A stretch of 64,000 nt of DNA from Fusarium oxysporum f. sp. lycopersici 4287 (lineage: Eukaryota; Ascomycota; Sordariomycetes; Hypocreales; Nectriaceae): assembly GCF_000149955.1 (NCBI RefSeq), contig NC_030997.1:682001-746000 (forward strand), read 5' to 3'. Shown here piece by piece: positions 1 to 10,538 of this stretch. A program made the position numbers and the translations under genes. The notes under the pieces are model-generated. The model ran no database searches and was not told the DNA's origin. It was given only the letters and a program-made list of their open reading frames with translations. Numbering within the stretch: position 1 is the stretch's first letter; each line of letters starts with the position of its first letter.

Positions 1-1233
1 TCGCCAAACTTGCTGAGTGACTCATACTGGAGTCATGCGCTGGTGAAGTTTTGGATCATGTACGTGTCAAGCCACATCGCCATCTGCGATAGGCTGCTAG
101 ATCTGAGCTAAACTTGGAAGTGGAGATAGCGGTAACGGACGGGCTAGATCCCGTTTAGCTCCGAGCCGAGGTGAGTCTAAATAATCCCTCACCAAATGTT
201 GACGACAGCTGTTTCAGATTATTGCTTTGTTGTTCATGCCTCTAAGCAAATAACACGATATTATGACTCTGAACGAGACACATCGACAAGAGGGTGACTC
301 AGTTGGAGGGGAGGGAGTTGGAGGGTGCCAAAGTTGGAGGATAGGTAGCAGATTCGAAGCAACATGCATGAGACAAATTCTGCAGCATCAACTCACTGAA
401 ACAAGGCAAATGGTTCGATATATGCATGATTGAGACTCGTGACAACTTGCAGCGTCTCTGTTGATCAGTGGTCGCATGAACCGTCCGTCTTTATTGGTGA
501 ATGCGAGCTTTAACTTCCAGAAGTGAGCACCCGTTAATGCCGTGCATATGCAAGCTTGCACAGACTTATCCACAGCGGGTGTTTTTGGAGGATTCGTTGG
601 GGAAGTGGCAGAGCATCCACATGAGGATCAATCGAGTTCCAGTGGCTTATTGTAATCATTCCAAAAATACGCACAAAGCCGTCTGTTCTGGGGTTCGAAC
701 ACGCGAACTTGAAAAAGTAAAATTCTGCGCATTTTGCTCTCCATGATATGTTGGTTGATATTGCGACTGAGCAAGAATTAGTTCAACCTCCGAAGCAAAC
801 GAGGAATTCGTCGTCAACCATCTAAATCACAGTCTTTTGAGTAAGTTGCTCGGAGACATAAGTTTTGAAAAAGAATACAAACATCGCTTGACTCGATCGA
901 CAACTCTTTCACCCTCAAATCGACATTTGTGTGAACAATTGCGAAACCTGCTTCTCTACAGGGTAGCTTCACCCAAGGAACAAACGCGTCACGTCGCGCG
1001 AGTGCTTGGCTTCTAAAAGGAATGACCTGTGAAACCGAGCATACCTTTCAAATTCACATCAATTGTGGCATTTTAAAATTAAAAAGTTGTAAAGTGAAGT
1101 TGGGTTCTATGCCCATTCAATTGCTGTATATTCTTCATTGCTCGAGGTCGAGGTGAGTAAATAAATGATGATAATTACAAGAAAAGTTCAATCGCGCTGT
1201 GTCGCGTCGCGATTTGACTACAGCCAACGCTCT
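1..1233. other. Intergenic, no supported gene
   Basis: No open frame here has a start, a domain or an intron pattern that I can support. The short plus-strand frame at 501-746 has no recognisable content. The last part is presumably the 3' flank of the pectin lyase gene on the minus strand. Confidence 0.6.
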
Positions 1234-2880
1234 TTACTGGACATAGCGACGAACACGGCTGTTGGAGCCAATGCACTGGGAGTAATAGTCGTTCATCTTC
1301 TTGCAAGAAGATCCAGAAGGGCACGTGGTAGCACCAGTCCAGTTCTTGCCTCCGCATTGACCGTACATCTGAGCGGTGGAGGAACCCGTGGAAGAGGAGG
1401 AGTCGGCGGCAGCCTCAATCTCATCGTCGCAGTCGCCAGTAGCGACGGGCTTCTCCTCAGTCTTGGAAGGAGTAGCGTCCGTTTCCTCCTCGCAGTCGTC
1501 GGAACCGACAGGCTTGACCTCAGCATTCGCTACGGGCTCAGCCTCAGTCTCCTCGGGGTAATCGGGAAGGGCCTCTTGCTCGTTGACAGCCTCAGGGGTG
1601 GTCTCAGGAGCAGTCTCGGGGGTGCTCTCGGGAGTAGTCTCAGGCGTAGCGGGAGTGGTCTCGGTAGCATCATTGCCAGACTCGGGGCTTTGAGATGGGG
1701 CGGAATCAGAGCCAGATCCGGAGTTGGAGCCGGAACCAACGTTGGCGGGTCCAACGCTACCAAGGACAAGAGCAGTGACTTCGCTGGCAGAGACGGGGGT
1801 GATGATATTGTCCTTGTTCTTTGCAACAGCGTCAAGACCGCTCTCACCCTTCAAAGAGGGAATGTCACCGCTGCTGGTAGCAGAGTTGGGCACGCAAGCA
1901 CGGCCAAGGGCAGATTGACAAGCAGAAGCATCGCTCTCATCAGCAACGAAGAGGGTGTTGACGGAAGCAGCCTCCTTGGTGATGGGAGTGTCGACACCAT
2001 CAAAGACGTTACCCTCAATGATAGCATTAGCTCCCTGGTAAGCATCAAAGGCATGGCCCTTCATGTTCTGGAAGTAGTTGTTGGTAGCGTGGAAGTAACC
2101 GTTGGTACCAGGCTCACCAAGCTTGGGGGCTCGGCCAGCGACGTCGTGGAAGTGGTTGCGGTCAAGAGTGACCTGGTCACCCTCACCGTAGAACATCATG
2201 GTCCAGTAGTGGTTGCCGTTGCAAGAAGCGGAAGTGTCGGTGACACCGTCGAATTCGGAGTTGGAGATGGTGAGGCGGGAGCCGTCGTAGTGGGAGACGA
2301 TGAACATGCGACCGACCTTGGAGAACTTGCAGTGATCGATCCAGACACCATCGTTGAGACCCTTGAGCTCGAGAGCGTCACCACCCCATACAACACCGGG
2401 GTTGATGTTGGTGAACTCAATGCCCTGGACAATGACGTTCTTGGATCCCTTCTTGATTGAGAGACCCTTGCCCTTGAGAACAGCCTTTCCGTTACCGATG
2501 ATACTCTTGTTGCTACCAACGGGAAGGGGCTCAGGGCCAGCAGCGTCGTAAGTGATGGAGCTAACAGCGACATTGTCATCACCGCCGCAAGAAAGATCAC
2601 CGAGGTAAAGCTGACCACCATTGCTGGCACTGCAGCTCTTGCGATCACAACCAGCACCAGTCTTGACATCTCCAGTAAAGTCAAACTCTTTGTCGAGATA
2701 GATAACACGAGGAGTGTCATCAGCAAGAAGCGTAGCAAGCTCCTCAGCAGAAGAAGGCGTAACGGCCTCTCCCTCACCACCAGTAACACCAGCAGCAAAA
2801 CCATAAGCCTTGCCCGAAACACTCTGAGCAGAAGCCGTAGCGGCAGCAGCCAAGATGGCAGCGATACTTTGCAGACGCAT
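1234..2880 (-). CDS. Secreted pectin lyase (PL1) with C-terminal CBM1
   Basis: A single-exon gene of 548 residues. The first ATG is at 2880 and is followed by a signal peptide of about 18 residues ([18 protein letters not shown]), so the TTG-initiated extension upstream is not used. Residues 20-385 are a right-handed beta-helix PL1 domain of the fungal pectin lyase kind, with [19 protein letters not shown] and [20 protein letters not shown] stretches. A Thr/Pro/Glu-rich linker with repeated ETTP/ESTP units (about 390-500) leads to a fungal cellulose-binding module at 504-537 ([15 protein letters not shown], four cysteines). The enzyme would cleave esterified pectin by beta-elimination outside the cell, tethered to cellulose. 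Pectin versus pectate specificity is inferred from resemblance to PelA-type enzymes. The frame is intact. Confidence 0.93.
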   Translation of the reverse strand: MRLQSIAAILAAAATASAQSVSGKAYGFAAGVTGGEGEAVTPSSAEELATLLADDTPRVIYLDKEFDFTGDVKTGAGCDRKSCSASNGGQLYLGDLSCGGDDNVAVSSITYDAAGPEPLPVGSNKSIIGNGKAVLKGKGLSIKKGSKNVIVQGIEFTNINPGVVWGGDALELKGLNDGVWIDHCKFSKVGRMFIVSHYDGSRLTISNSEFDGVTDTSASCNGNHYWTMMFYGEGDQVTLDRNHFHDVAGRAPKLGEPGTNGYFHATNNYFQNMKGHAFDAYQGANAIIEGNVFDGVDTPITKEAASVNTLFVADESDASACQSALGRACVPNSATSSGDIPSLKGESGLDAVAKNKDNIITPVSASEVTALVLGSVGPANVGSGSNSGSGSDSAPSQSPESGNDATETTPATPETTPESTPETAPETTPEAVNEQEALPDYPEETEAEPVANAEVKPVGSDDCEEETDATPSKTEEKPVATGDCDDEIEAAADSSSSTGSSTAQMYGQCGGKNWTGATTCPSGSSCKKMNDYYSQCIGSNSRVRRYVQ

Positions 2881-4772
2881 ATTGAATAGAGAAATGAATG
2901 ACAAGCCGTGAAAAGGAATAAACGAATGACTTAGGCCGGCCTAAGATGTAGCGAATGAATGAGAGCCAAATGAAGGAAAGTAAAGAGCAGTACCAAAGAA
3001 GTGAGAGAAAGTGATAATAGTTGATGATGTTGGGACCCTTTTAGATGTCTTGTTGTCGAAAACGGGCTAGGCCGAGATGGTATGTTGAGCCGATTGTCTG
3101 ACGCGAAGTGTCTCATGCCCCTGTTGTAGTGACCCAAACGGCTGGCGCCAAGATGACCTTGAAACGGTGACGGAAAAATTATGCTTATTACCCATGCTTA
3201 TTTGAGAAGAAGTTTAGTTTCGAGGTCTGTGTTTTATTCGTGGAAAAGGCTATATAAACACTGATGAAACAATTGACAGTTTCCTTCATTTCACCACGAG
3301 AACTTCGTCACTAAATTGAACAACATGTTTTGAGAGACTGTTTGACTGAGCACTGCTCTATCGATAAGTTCGGATCCGGAGCGAGAATACGCGCTTCTTG
3401 GCCGTTTTTGAGTCCCATTGGCTCACTTACGTTGTTCAACTCCGGGAAACCCTAGCACGATTGTGGACCTGTTTATGCCAAGGATTGTGTTTGTATCAGG
3501 TGAATGGCACAGCAATCTCTGGCCTGAATTGCGGATCACGTTTCTGCAACTCGAGATGAATTTTCCGTTTACTGGGGAGTTAGGCGAGCCAATGTCGTCT
3601 CCCTTTGTTTCAACAACGAACAATTCCAAGGGTATAAAGGGTAATTATGCTTGTCAGAATAAATAACTTGAAGAACATATGTTCGATGTGACGTGCTGAT
3701 GTGATCGACAATCTTATCAATCACCCGGAGAAGATTGTCATCCTAAGCCATTGAGCTACGATAATTGCAAGAATATGACGAGCCAGATGATGTATCTTTG
3801 CTCTAATGACAACGATTATTCGTACTGACTTGATCATCCATTGTTATACATGCTTGATCGTGCTGGGAACATTACATTTCAGCGATGACCAATAGTGTCT
3901 GTCACGAAAGTCATGTGAACCGCAATAAAAGATAGGCTCAATAGGCAGCCTTCTAATTGTTCCATCTGGGACTGTCCCTGAGCAGGCGAGTTGAGCAAGG
4001 ATTAGATTTTATTACGCTGAGCTTAGCTCCTTGCTTTCTCCTTGTCTTTTAGTATTGAGAGTTCTTGTGGACTAAACCACCGATACGTGAGCGTGAAGAC
4101 GAGCTAATTGCACCGAAGTAAGCTTGAGAATGAGGTTAAGAGACCTTGCATTGTCTACGATGAGAATGAAGTGAGGCTGATTGATGTGGGCCATGCGGTG
4201 TAGATAAGGGAGATCAAGCTAAGATAAGCTCCGCCAGATTTCCCGACAGCATTTCGATGTGTTAAGAACCAAACTAAAGTTTATTATAGAGCGTGAACAC
4301 ATGCCGCAAGAGAATCTAAGCTTATCCTTATCCAATAAAGATTACCGGGATGACTGTGCAGTAGCCGGTTCAACCAATCGTAGAACTCCAAGAGTTGATA
4401 GGGAATTTTGATCAACATCCGTAGGGCTCACGCGACTCAATCTCAGCCCTGACAATCGAGACTTGAACTATATCACATTGCAAGATATAATGCGTCACTT
4501 CCGATAGGCTGCCTCAAGAAAAGAGGCAGCATCCTATTTCCGCCCTATAAGACTTTGGTGTATTTAGGTAAGGTGCTATACCCTGCAAGAGCGAGTGGCT
4601 GATTGTCGCCTGGAAGACTGTTACCCGGCGTCTGTGCGAGCTCTGCTTTTCATACAGCAGACAGGAAGTCAGCAGCTCAATAGCAACAGCGTATAAAGAC
4701 CGACCCCGTAGTTATATCCGTTCAAAGAAAAATTCGCGTGGTGTACACTTGAGTGATATCTACTTCCAGGAA
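2881..4772. other. Intergenic, pectin lyase promoter side; no gene seen
   Basis: The first few hundred bases are the upstream region of the minus-strand pectin lyase gene. The remainder has stops in all frames and only short frames (for example 3418-3666) without any recognisable feature. The stretch 4000-4740 is mildly AT-rich. Confidence 0.6.
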
Positions 4773-6089
4773 ATGGCTGCTACACCAACAATTGAGCCCC
4801 ACGGGCACGGTTTGGCCCAGCTCATCACCTCTATTCGGCATCCTGACTACCGTTGTTGTTTTTCTGCGGACGTTCATTCGCGTGAAAAATGGCGTTTTTG
4901 GAGTAGATGATATCCTGATGTTTATTGGATATGTTGGTTTCATCACCGGAATGTCTATAGTAACCATGCAGCTAACATTCAGATACAAGATCTTGTTTGC
5001 AATACTTGCCGGCGTAAGCTCTAAAGCTACATACTATGGAGCAGGTCAACGAGATGCGGTCCTTCCGGAGGGTATTTACCCTCATGGAAAGTTTGTATGC
5101 CATCCATACCTCCTCTATTTCCTTGTGCCTGGCTAACGACCTGGCGTTCAGTTTGTCTGGCTCTTCCAAATATTCTACTGCGCATCCCTCGTTTTTATCA
5201 AAGCCTCCATTTGCGACGCCCTACTTAGAATTGCAGTTATACCGTGGCACCGAGTGGTTGCATGGATGACACTTGCCATGGCTGTTATTTGCGCCATGAT
5301 TGTGTTCATAAGCCTTTTCGTGCTCTGCAAGCCATTGTCAGCAACATGGACTGGTGACGGAAAATGCTCACCTCCTTCGGCTTTGGTCATTCTGGCTTGT
5401 TTTGTCTCGGCTTCCTCTATATTAACCGACATTATCTGTGCAGCACTACCTGCTTTGATGCTATACAAGGCGCAGATGAAACTAGCGACAAAGGTATCTA
5501 TCAGTATGGTGCTTGGGCTTGGTGCTCTGTAGGTCAAACTTGGGATCAATATTCGTTTCACTAACTGGTGCAGTGCATCGGTTGCTACAATTATTCGAAT
5601 GCCATTTGTATTGTTTTACTTCCACCCTAATCCGGACTATCTTTGTCAGTCATTTCTTCTTGATTCTAAAAGGTTTGAACAAATTATCTCTCTAACATGA
5701 GTCAAGATCGGCATTGCCATGTTTCTCTATGGAGCACCGTCGAAGCAGGCATTGGGATTATAGCCGGTTCTCTCTCTGCCTTGAGAAAGTTTGTCAAACG
5801 CTGGATTACCTTTGACAGCACAGCTCGCCAATACTCGCCACCCAAGTCATACGGGGGATCGCATGGGTTGGGAATCACTAGTCATATCGGAACCGCAAGC
5901 CGCATTAAAGGGTTCAACATATCACGAGGCGTGGAGAATGACGGCAAGGACCACTGGGAAGGTCTTGATGATGGCTCATCTGTGAGAGGGATTATTGTTA
6001 CCGTGGACGTGGAAATGCATACATTGGAGAACAATGCGGAGTCAATAGGATCTCGTGTTTCAGATGAGACATATGCAAGACCAGCTTAG
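4773..6089 (+). pseudogene. Rhodopsin-domain (SAT4/PTH11-like) membrane protein, one frame break
   Basis: Fungal rhodopsin-domain integral membrane protein (about 383 residues if read through). Exons are 4773-5094, 5152-5528, 5574-5644 and 5707-6089; introns are 45-62 bp with good branch sites (GGCTAACG, CACTAACT). Family hallmarks are VDDILMFIGYV in the second helix, KASICDALLRIAVI, TWTGDGKC in the extracellular loop, ASVATIIRMPFV and LWSTVEAGIGIIAGSL. ATG at 4773 opens a different frame from the body of exon 1; the frames would join if the CCCC at 4797-4800 were CCC, and then all exon lengths sum to a multiple of three. This is either a genuine one-base insertion or a sequence error. The role of this family is unknown; some members are G-protein-coupled receptor-like in plant pathogens. 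Confidence 0.8.
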
Positions 6090-6388
6090 TATAGTGACGG
6101 GTCGAGTGTGGAAATGTCATGTATTGGCAATAGACTATATTTCTTCATTCTAATAAGATTAATTACTTTACTTAACTTAATAATAAATTATTATATATGC
6201 TTGAACGTGCTGGGCAAATTGTACTGTATCGATGACTAAGGATCACGGGTGTCATGTGTGATGTTATGTTGTGACTCATCAATCCTCTTCTCGGCTTCGG
6301 ACCGTACCTAAGTTTCGATCTCTTACCAAAGCGCCTCTAATTATCTAGTTTGGGGCACCAAACGCTTCTAAGCCGAACATAGTGAACC

Positions 6389-7112
6389 ATGGCCTCAACG
6401 GATAGCGCTGATGGTGTCCCATCTGAGGACATACCTGATCAGGCAAGTCGAAAAGAAATTAAGGCTTCGCAAGGCTGACCTGGACCTCAGCTCTGGCCTC
6501 ACCTCTTTCGAACAAGACAAGACGGCTGCCCCATTGTAGTGATGACTTGCGGAATTGCTGGTAAGCCAGACGAACCATTCAACTACTTCAATAAAAAGGC
6601 ACGGCTGCTGATCAAGATGTACAGGCGCCGGAAAGTCAACTCTCGCCAAAGCTATCGTGACTCAACTTCCAAACTTTAAACGACTTTCAAACGACCAAAT
6701 CATTTACGAGTCTCATGGTCTTTACAATATTGACTACCCCGCAGAACAGTACGAAGTGTACCAACAGGAAGCAAGCCAGAAACTTATCGCAGAACTTGAA
6801 CGTATCCTGCAAGACAAGACCAACGATGTAGTACTAGACTTATCGTTCTACGATAAAGAGTATCGCGATGAGTACAAAGATATTGTGGAACGTAACGGCG
6901 GTCGCTGGGTGCTGGTATATCTCGATGCTGGCCGAGATCTTCTGAGGAACCGGATTCAACGACGAAGAGCCGAGAGGGACTCATTAGACGCGAAGGATCC
7001 TGAAAGAAATGGTGACTCAGCCTTTGATATCGATGATGAGACCTTTGCTATGTATTTGGGTGGGTTTGAGCCACCAAGTGGCGAAGGGGAAATTGTCATC
7101 AAGGTAGAATGA
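6389..7112 (+). pseudogene. P-loop (AAA_33-type) kinase-like protein, 5' part frame-broken
   Basis: The Walker A motif GIAGAGKST is split by a 64-bp intron (6561-6624, branch CTGAT). Downstream are LSNDQIIYESHG, a long helix, VVLDLSFYDKEYRDEY (a likely second active-site strand) and an arginine-rich lid (RNRIQRRRAERD), as in small zeta/CPT-like ATP-binding kinases. From the ATG at 6542 a 168-residue protein is open through the stop at 7110-7112, but that start cuts into the first beta strand (IVVMTCG). The natural start seems to be ATG 6389: VEKKLRLRKADLDLSSG and DKTAAP are readable but lie in other frames, with breaks near 6441-6450 and at CCCC 6529-6532. Substrate is unknown. The gene may be decayed or translated only from 6542. 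Confidence 0.7.
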
Positions 7113-7309
7113 TGTTGAAGGTTCCAAGGAGAGTAGCAACTTCACTCTGCTATAACCTGTGGCAAAGCTTGTATTTCCTCCCTATTACTCATAACTTCAC
7201 GTCACGCTTCATGTATCGTGCTTTTTGCGTCTTGTCCAAGTCTGAACTTACTGCCTAGAGAAAGCCTCGAGGTAGGTCTACCAAAAGGCTCACGTGCCCT
7301 GCCGCTGGC

Positions 7310-7874
7310 TTGCTCGAGCAGCAAACATGGCATGATCCTCGGGACAGAGTATATATCACTGTCAACTGGAGGCTTGTAGATACGAAGGCTGACGCCCGGT
7401 CGTTCAATGTGACTCCCCCCCCAATACGCGACGAAATCCGCAAGTTGGTCATAGTCTTCCAAAGACCAGGCTCAATCGAGCCGCCCAAGTGCCCCCTTCA
7501 ATGATGAGATGTGGAAAAATCTGTTTAGTCAGCTTCAAACTCTCCAGCTTGTTATAGAAGCACCAATACCCGTACGGATAACAGTTATGGGGGATGGGAC
7601 CATGGTTTTTGGACCCATCCCGAAGACGGCGCGCTTGATTAGCCCACGACATCTGGAAAATAGCGGGGGATGGGAATTGAGACTAACTCCGCAGCTGGAG
7701 GCCTTGAGTAGGATGTTCCCTGACACCCTGAAGATAGAGGTTAAAGCAGAGAACCTAGACCTTGTTATTAAAATGGTTGAACGGATATTGCCGAACCGCT
7801 GCAAATTTCCTAGACTTGGGGCAGATCATCGATACTTTGTATTTCAGAGAAAGCTTGTGCGTCACAGAGTATAG
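7310..7874 (+). pseudogene. Unknown protein, C-terminal fragment with frame break
   Basis: Two plus-strand reading frames look like one protein. The first (7310-7497) holds VYITVNWRLVDTKADAR and RDEIRKLVIVFQRPGS. The second (7498-7874) holds NDEMWKNLFSQLQTLQLVIE and a regular Leu-rich pattern. They would join if the CCCCC run at 7493-7497 had one base fewer. No start codon with a good N-terminus is visible upstream; an in-frame stop lies at 7256. Local leucine pattern recalls the C-terminal part of F-box-type hypothetical proteins common in Fusarium, but I cannot name the family. Most likely a gene remnant. Confidence 0.45.
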
Positions 7875-8696
7875 TAGGATGGGTAAAGAGAACAGGTTTC
7901 TTCAAGACCAGAGACATGTGGCTAATGATTATGAGTTTCTGTGGGAGAGTTTCAGGGATGGGATTGCCCAGAAAGTTTACAAAGGCGATTGAGGCCAGTT
8001 CTTCGGATTGGAATGTCGACAAGAAGACTGTATTCTCTTCACAACGTAAAAAAAAAAAAGAAAAGCAGAATTCTATGTAAATCACCACTTCTTCAACCAC
8101 GAAGCGATTGTGGGAAGCTGTCATGGCACAGAATGGTCTTATCAAAGGCGCTAGGTTTTAGCTTATATCTACCGAATAAGTGGTGACGTGGATGTGAAAT
8201 TAGGTAAGGCCATTAACTGATAGCCGTACCTGAAATTGGGGAAAAGAAAGGTATATGCGGGATTTTCAGGTCAAAATTGATTCGAAGCGGCGTCAGGATT
8301 AGCAGGCATAGAGCCAAGAGTGTTGAACATGCTGTGTCCGAGATTGTAAACTTTCCCCTGTGAACGATCTATTGAGACTACTGGAAAAGCATCGCGACCT
8401 TCTTCAGCTACTATACTGCTGATTTAGGGCATGCTTGTGACGATGTAATGATCTGCTTTCTGACAGTCTGACCTGGGAATAGCGTCGTTGCCGGATCCAG
8501 CCCGAGCATCAAGTACCATTCGGGCTTTTCCCGGGCATGCTTTGGAAGACTTCCGTGTCAGTTAGTTGGCTACCCCGCAAGCCATGACTTGAATTTGGAT
8601 CTCGACAAGATGCCCAGAATCACTATTTATGCATAGCTCAAGGACTAGTCCGATGGTTGAAAGTCGACACTAGTTGAGTGCGTGCTACTGAACAAC
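7875..8696. other. Intergenic, no gene seen
   Basis: Stops in every frame, an A-rich run at 8048-8058, and no recognisable domain. The last 200 bases are the presumed promoter of the cyclase gene. Confidence 0.6.
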
Positions 8697-9925
8697 ATGG
8701 CTGCTCAATATCCCGACTTCGACAAGCTTCCACTGGACAAGACTGGCCCTCTGGGTAATGCATGGGGACTTTGGGGAAACGACGACCAGCTGGGAACTCT
8801 GAATCATTTGACAGATGAGGCAGTTGAACAAGCAGCAAGAGAGAACATCAAGACTGGGACCAGGCTGTCATTGAAGTAAGTGAGGTCGTGGTAGAACTAA
8901 AGTACACTGGCGCTAACTTACGATGAAGCTGGTCAATGAAGGGAGCTTCATACCCTAAATTTGCTCGCAAGAATTTGGATCTAAGGCTGATCAATAAGGC
9001 TCCTCTGAAGCATGCCCATGACGATGAAGTGGGCTTCCCTCACCCGCACCGAACCTTCTGAAGCTGATCGTGATGCGACAGTGGAGCTTCAATTCACAAT
9101 GTAGTTCGCAGTGGGATGGCTTCCGACATTATGCTTATCAAAATGAAGCCGTGGGTTCACACCAGCTGTCCCTTAGCCAAGGCTAACAGCACAGTTGTAC
9201 TACATGGGCCGCAAAGCCGAGGAGTTTGCCGCATCGGACCACCCGAATAGCATCCACCGTATGGTCCAGCTCATTGACAGATGCAACGAGCTATTGACTA
9301 ACCAGTTATAGATGTCTCAGCCAAAGGAATCGCGGGCCGCGCTGTCTTCATTGACTGGTATTCATGGGCGCTCGCTCAGGGCCTCGAAATCGATGCCATG
9401 TCATCATACGAGGTCCCCTTTGACCAGATCGTCAAAACTCTGGGGTTTCAAAACATGAACCTTGACTCTTTGCGAGCGGGGGACATCGTCGTAATTCGCT
9501 TCGGATATCTGTCCCAATACGAGAATATGGAGCCTGCTAAGCGCGAGTATCTCGACAAACTTTACCAAACGAAAAAGCCAGATAATATTGGACTCAAGCC
9601 GTCCGATGAACTTTTGAGGTTCCTCTGGAATAGTAAGGTTGCGGCGATCTGCGGAGACTCACGGTCGTTGGAAGTTTGGCCATGTAAAGACCTGGACTGG
9701 CATTTGCATGAGTGGCTTCTGGCAGGTTGGGGTATGCCTATTGGGGAACTCTTCTATCTGGAAGAACTTGCCAAGACATGTAAGGCGCTGGAGAGATACA
9801 CTTTCTTCATGTCAAGTTCACCGATGAACGTGGGTTTGTTCCTTGATTGCCATGCTGGACGACGCTAACTTTGGTAGGTACCTGGGGCTGTTGCAAGCCC
9901 GCCAAATGCCCTTGCATTCTTTTGA
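8697..9925 (+). CDS. Cyclase-family metal hydrolase (kynurenine formamidase-like)
   Basis: Six exons (8697-8875, 8929-9028, 9082-9150, 9195-9258, 9312-9829, 9878-9925) give 325 residues; phases agree at every junction, and the branch-like TTGACTAAC and CGCTAACT are visible. It belongs to the Cyclase superfamily (PF04199/COG1878): NAWGLWGNDDQLGTLN at the N-terminus, the metal-site region SSQWDGFRHYAYQ, GIAGRAVFIDWYSWA, and the family ending NVPGAVASPPNALAFF that is only restored when the last intron (9830-9877) is removed. Members hydrolyse amide or ester bonds, for example N-formylkynurenine; the substrate here is unknown. The third intron is only 44 bp. An anion-symporter-type MFS gene follows 613 bp downstream on the same strand. 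Confidence 0.9.
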
Positions 9926-10538
9926 GGTGGCGGTTTTTGAGAGATGGATAACATAGTTACTATACGTAGAGGCATATGGATGCCTTGATAAATACTTATT
10001 GGAGCGATAAATGCTAGCGATAAGCTGTTTCAGCATCGTGTCTTCCAACCTGCTGGCTTGCTGTCGTGATTACTCTGCTACCTCCATTGGAACCTTGAAC
10101 ATGACAAATATCAAGGCCCATTGTGAGTCACTATCGGGTCCTGCTCAAAATCACTCGTCTGAAGCAGTAAACCTATCCTTAGGAACCAGGTCTTTTCCCG
10201 AGGCCGGAAAATGTCCGATTGATGTCAAGTTCCGCTGACACGACAAAACTATTTCCGACCAAGGCAAGGTTCACTCGCTTGACGTAACTCAGGCAAGGAA
10301 GAACCTAGTCAGTAGCCAGTACTAAGTCCCTTCTAGCTCAATAAAGCATATGAAGTGAGATGCGGGGTCCCCATGGGGTTGAGGTCAGGGATCAGTAGCA
10401 CCGGAGCGCACCCGATGGACAGAGTTGCTTTGATCACCATGATTCAGGTCAACATATATACCATGCTTAACCCCGTGACAGAGTGAGTAGGTAGGCAAAA
10501 AGTTACTCCACAATCCATGAGACGTATCCCTACGAGCC
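9926..10538. other. Intergenic between cyclase and MFS gene
   Basis: Holds the terminator side of the cyclase and promoter of the transporter. No open frame with support; the frame 10011-10238 has no start context or domain. Confidence 0.6.

Noticed and set aside
680..720. GGTTCGAA-like T-arm word
   Set aside because: No acceptor or anticodon arm pairs around it; not a tRNA.
1165..2460. 431-residue plus-strand frame
   Set aside because: It is antisense to the pectin lyase, with a composition of Val/Gly/Ser runs caused by the opposite strand's codon bias.
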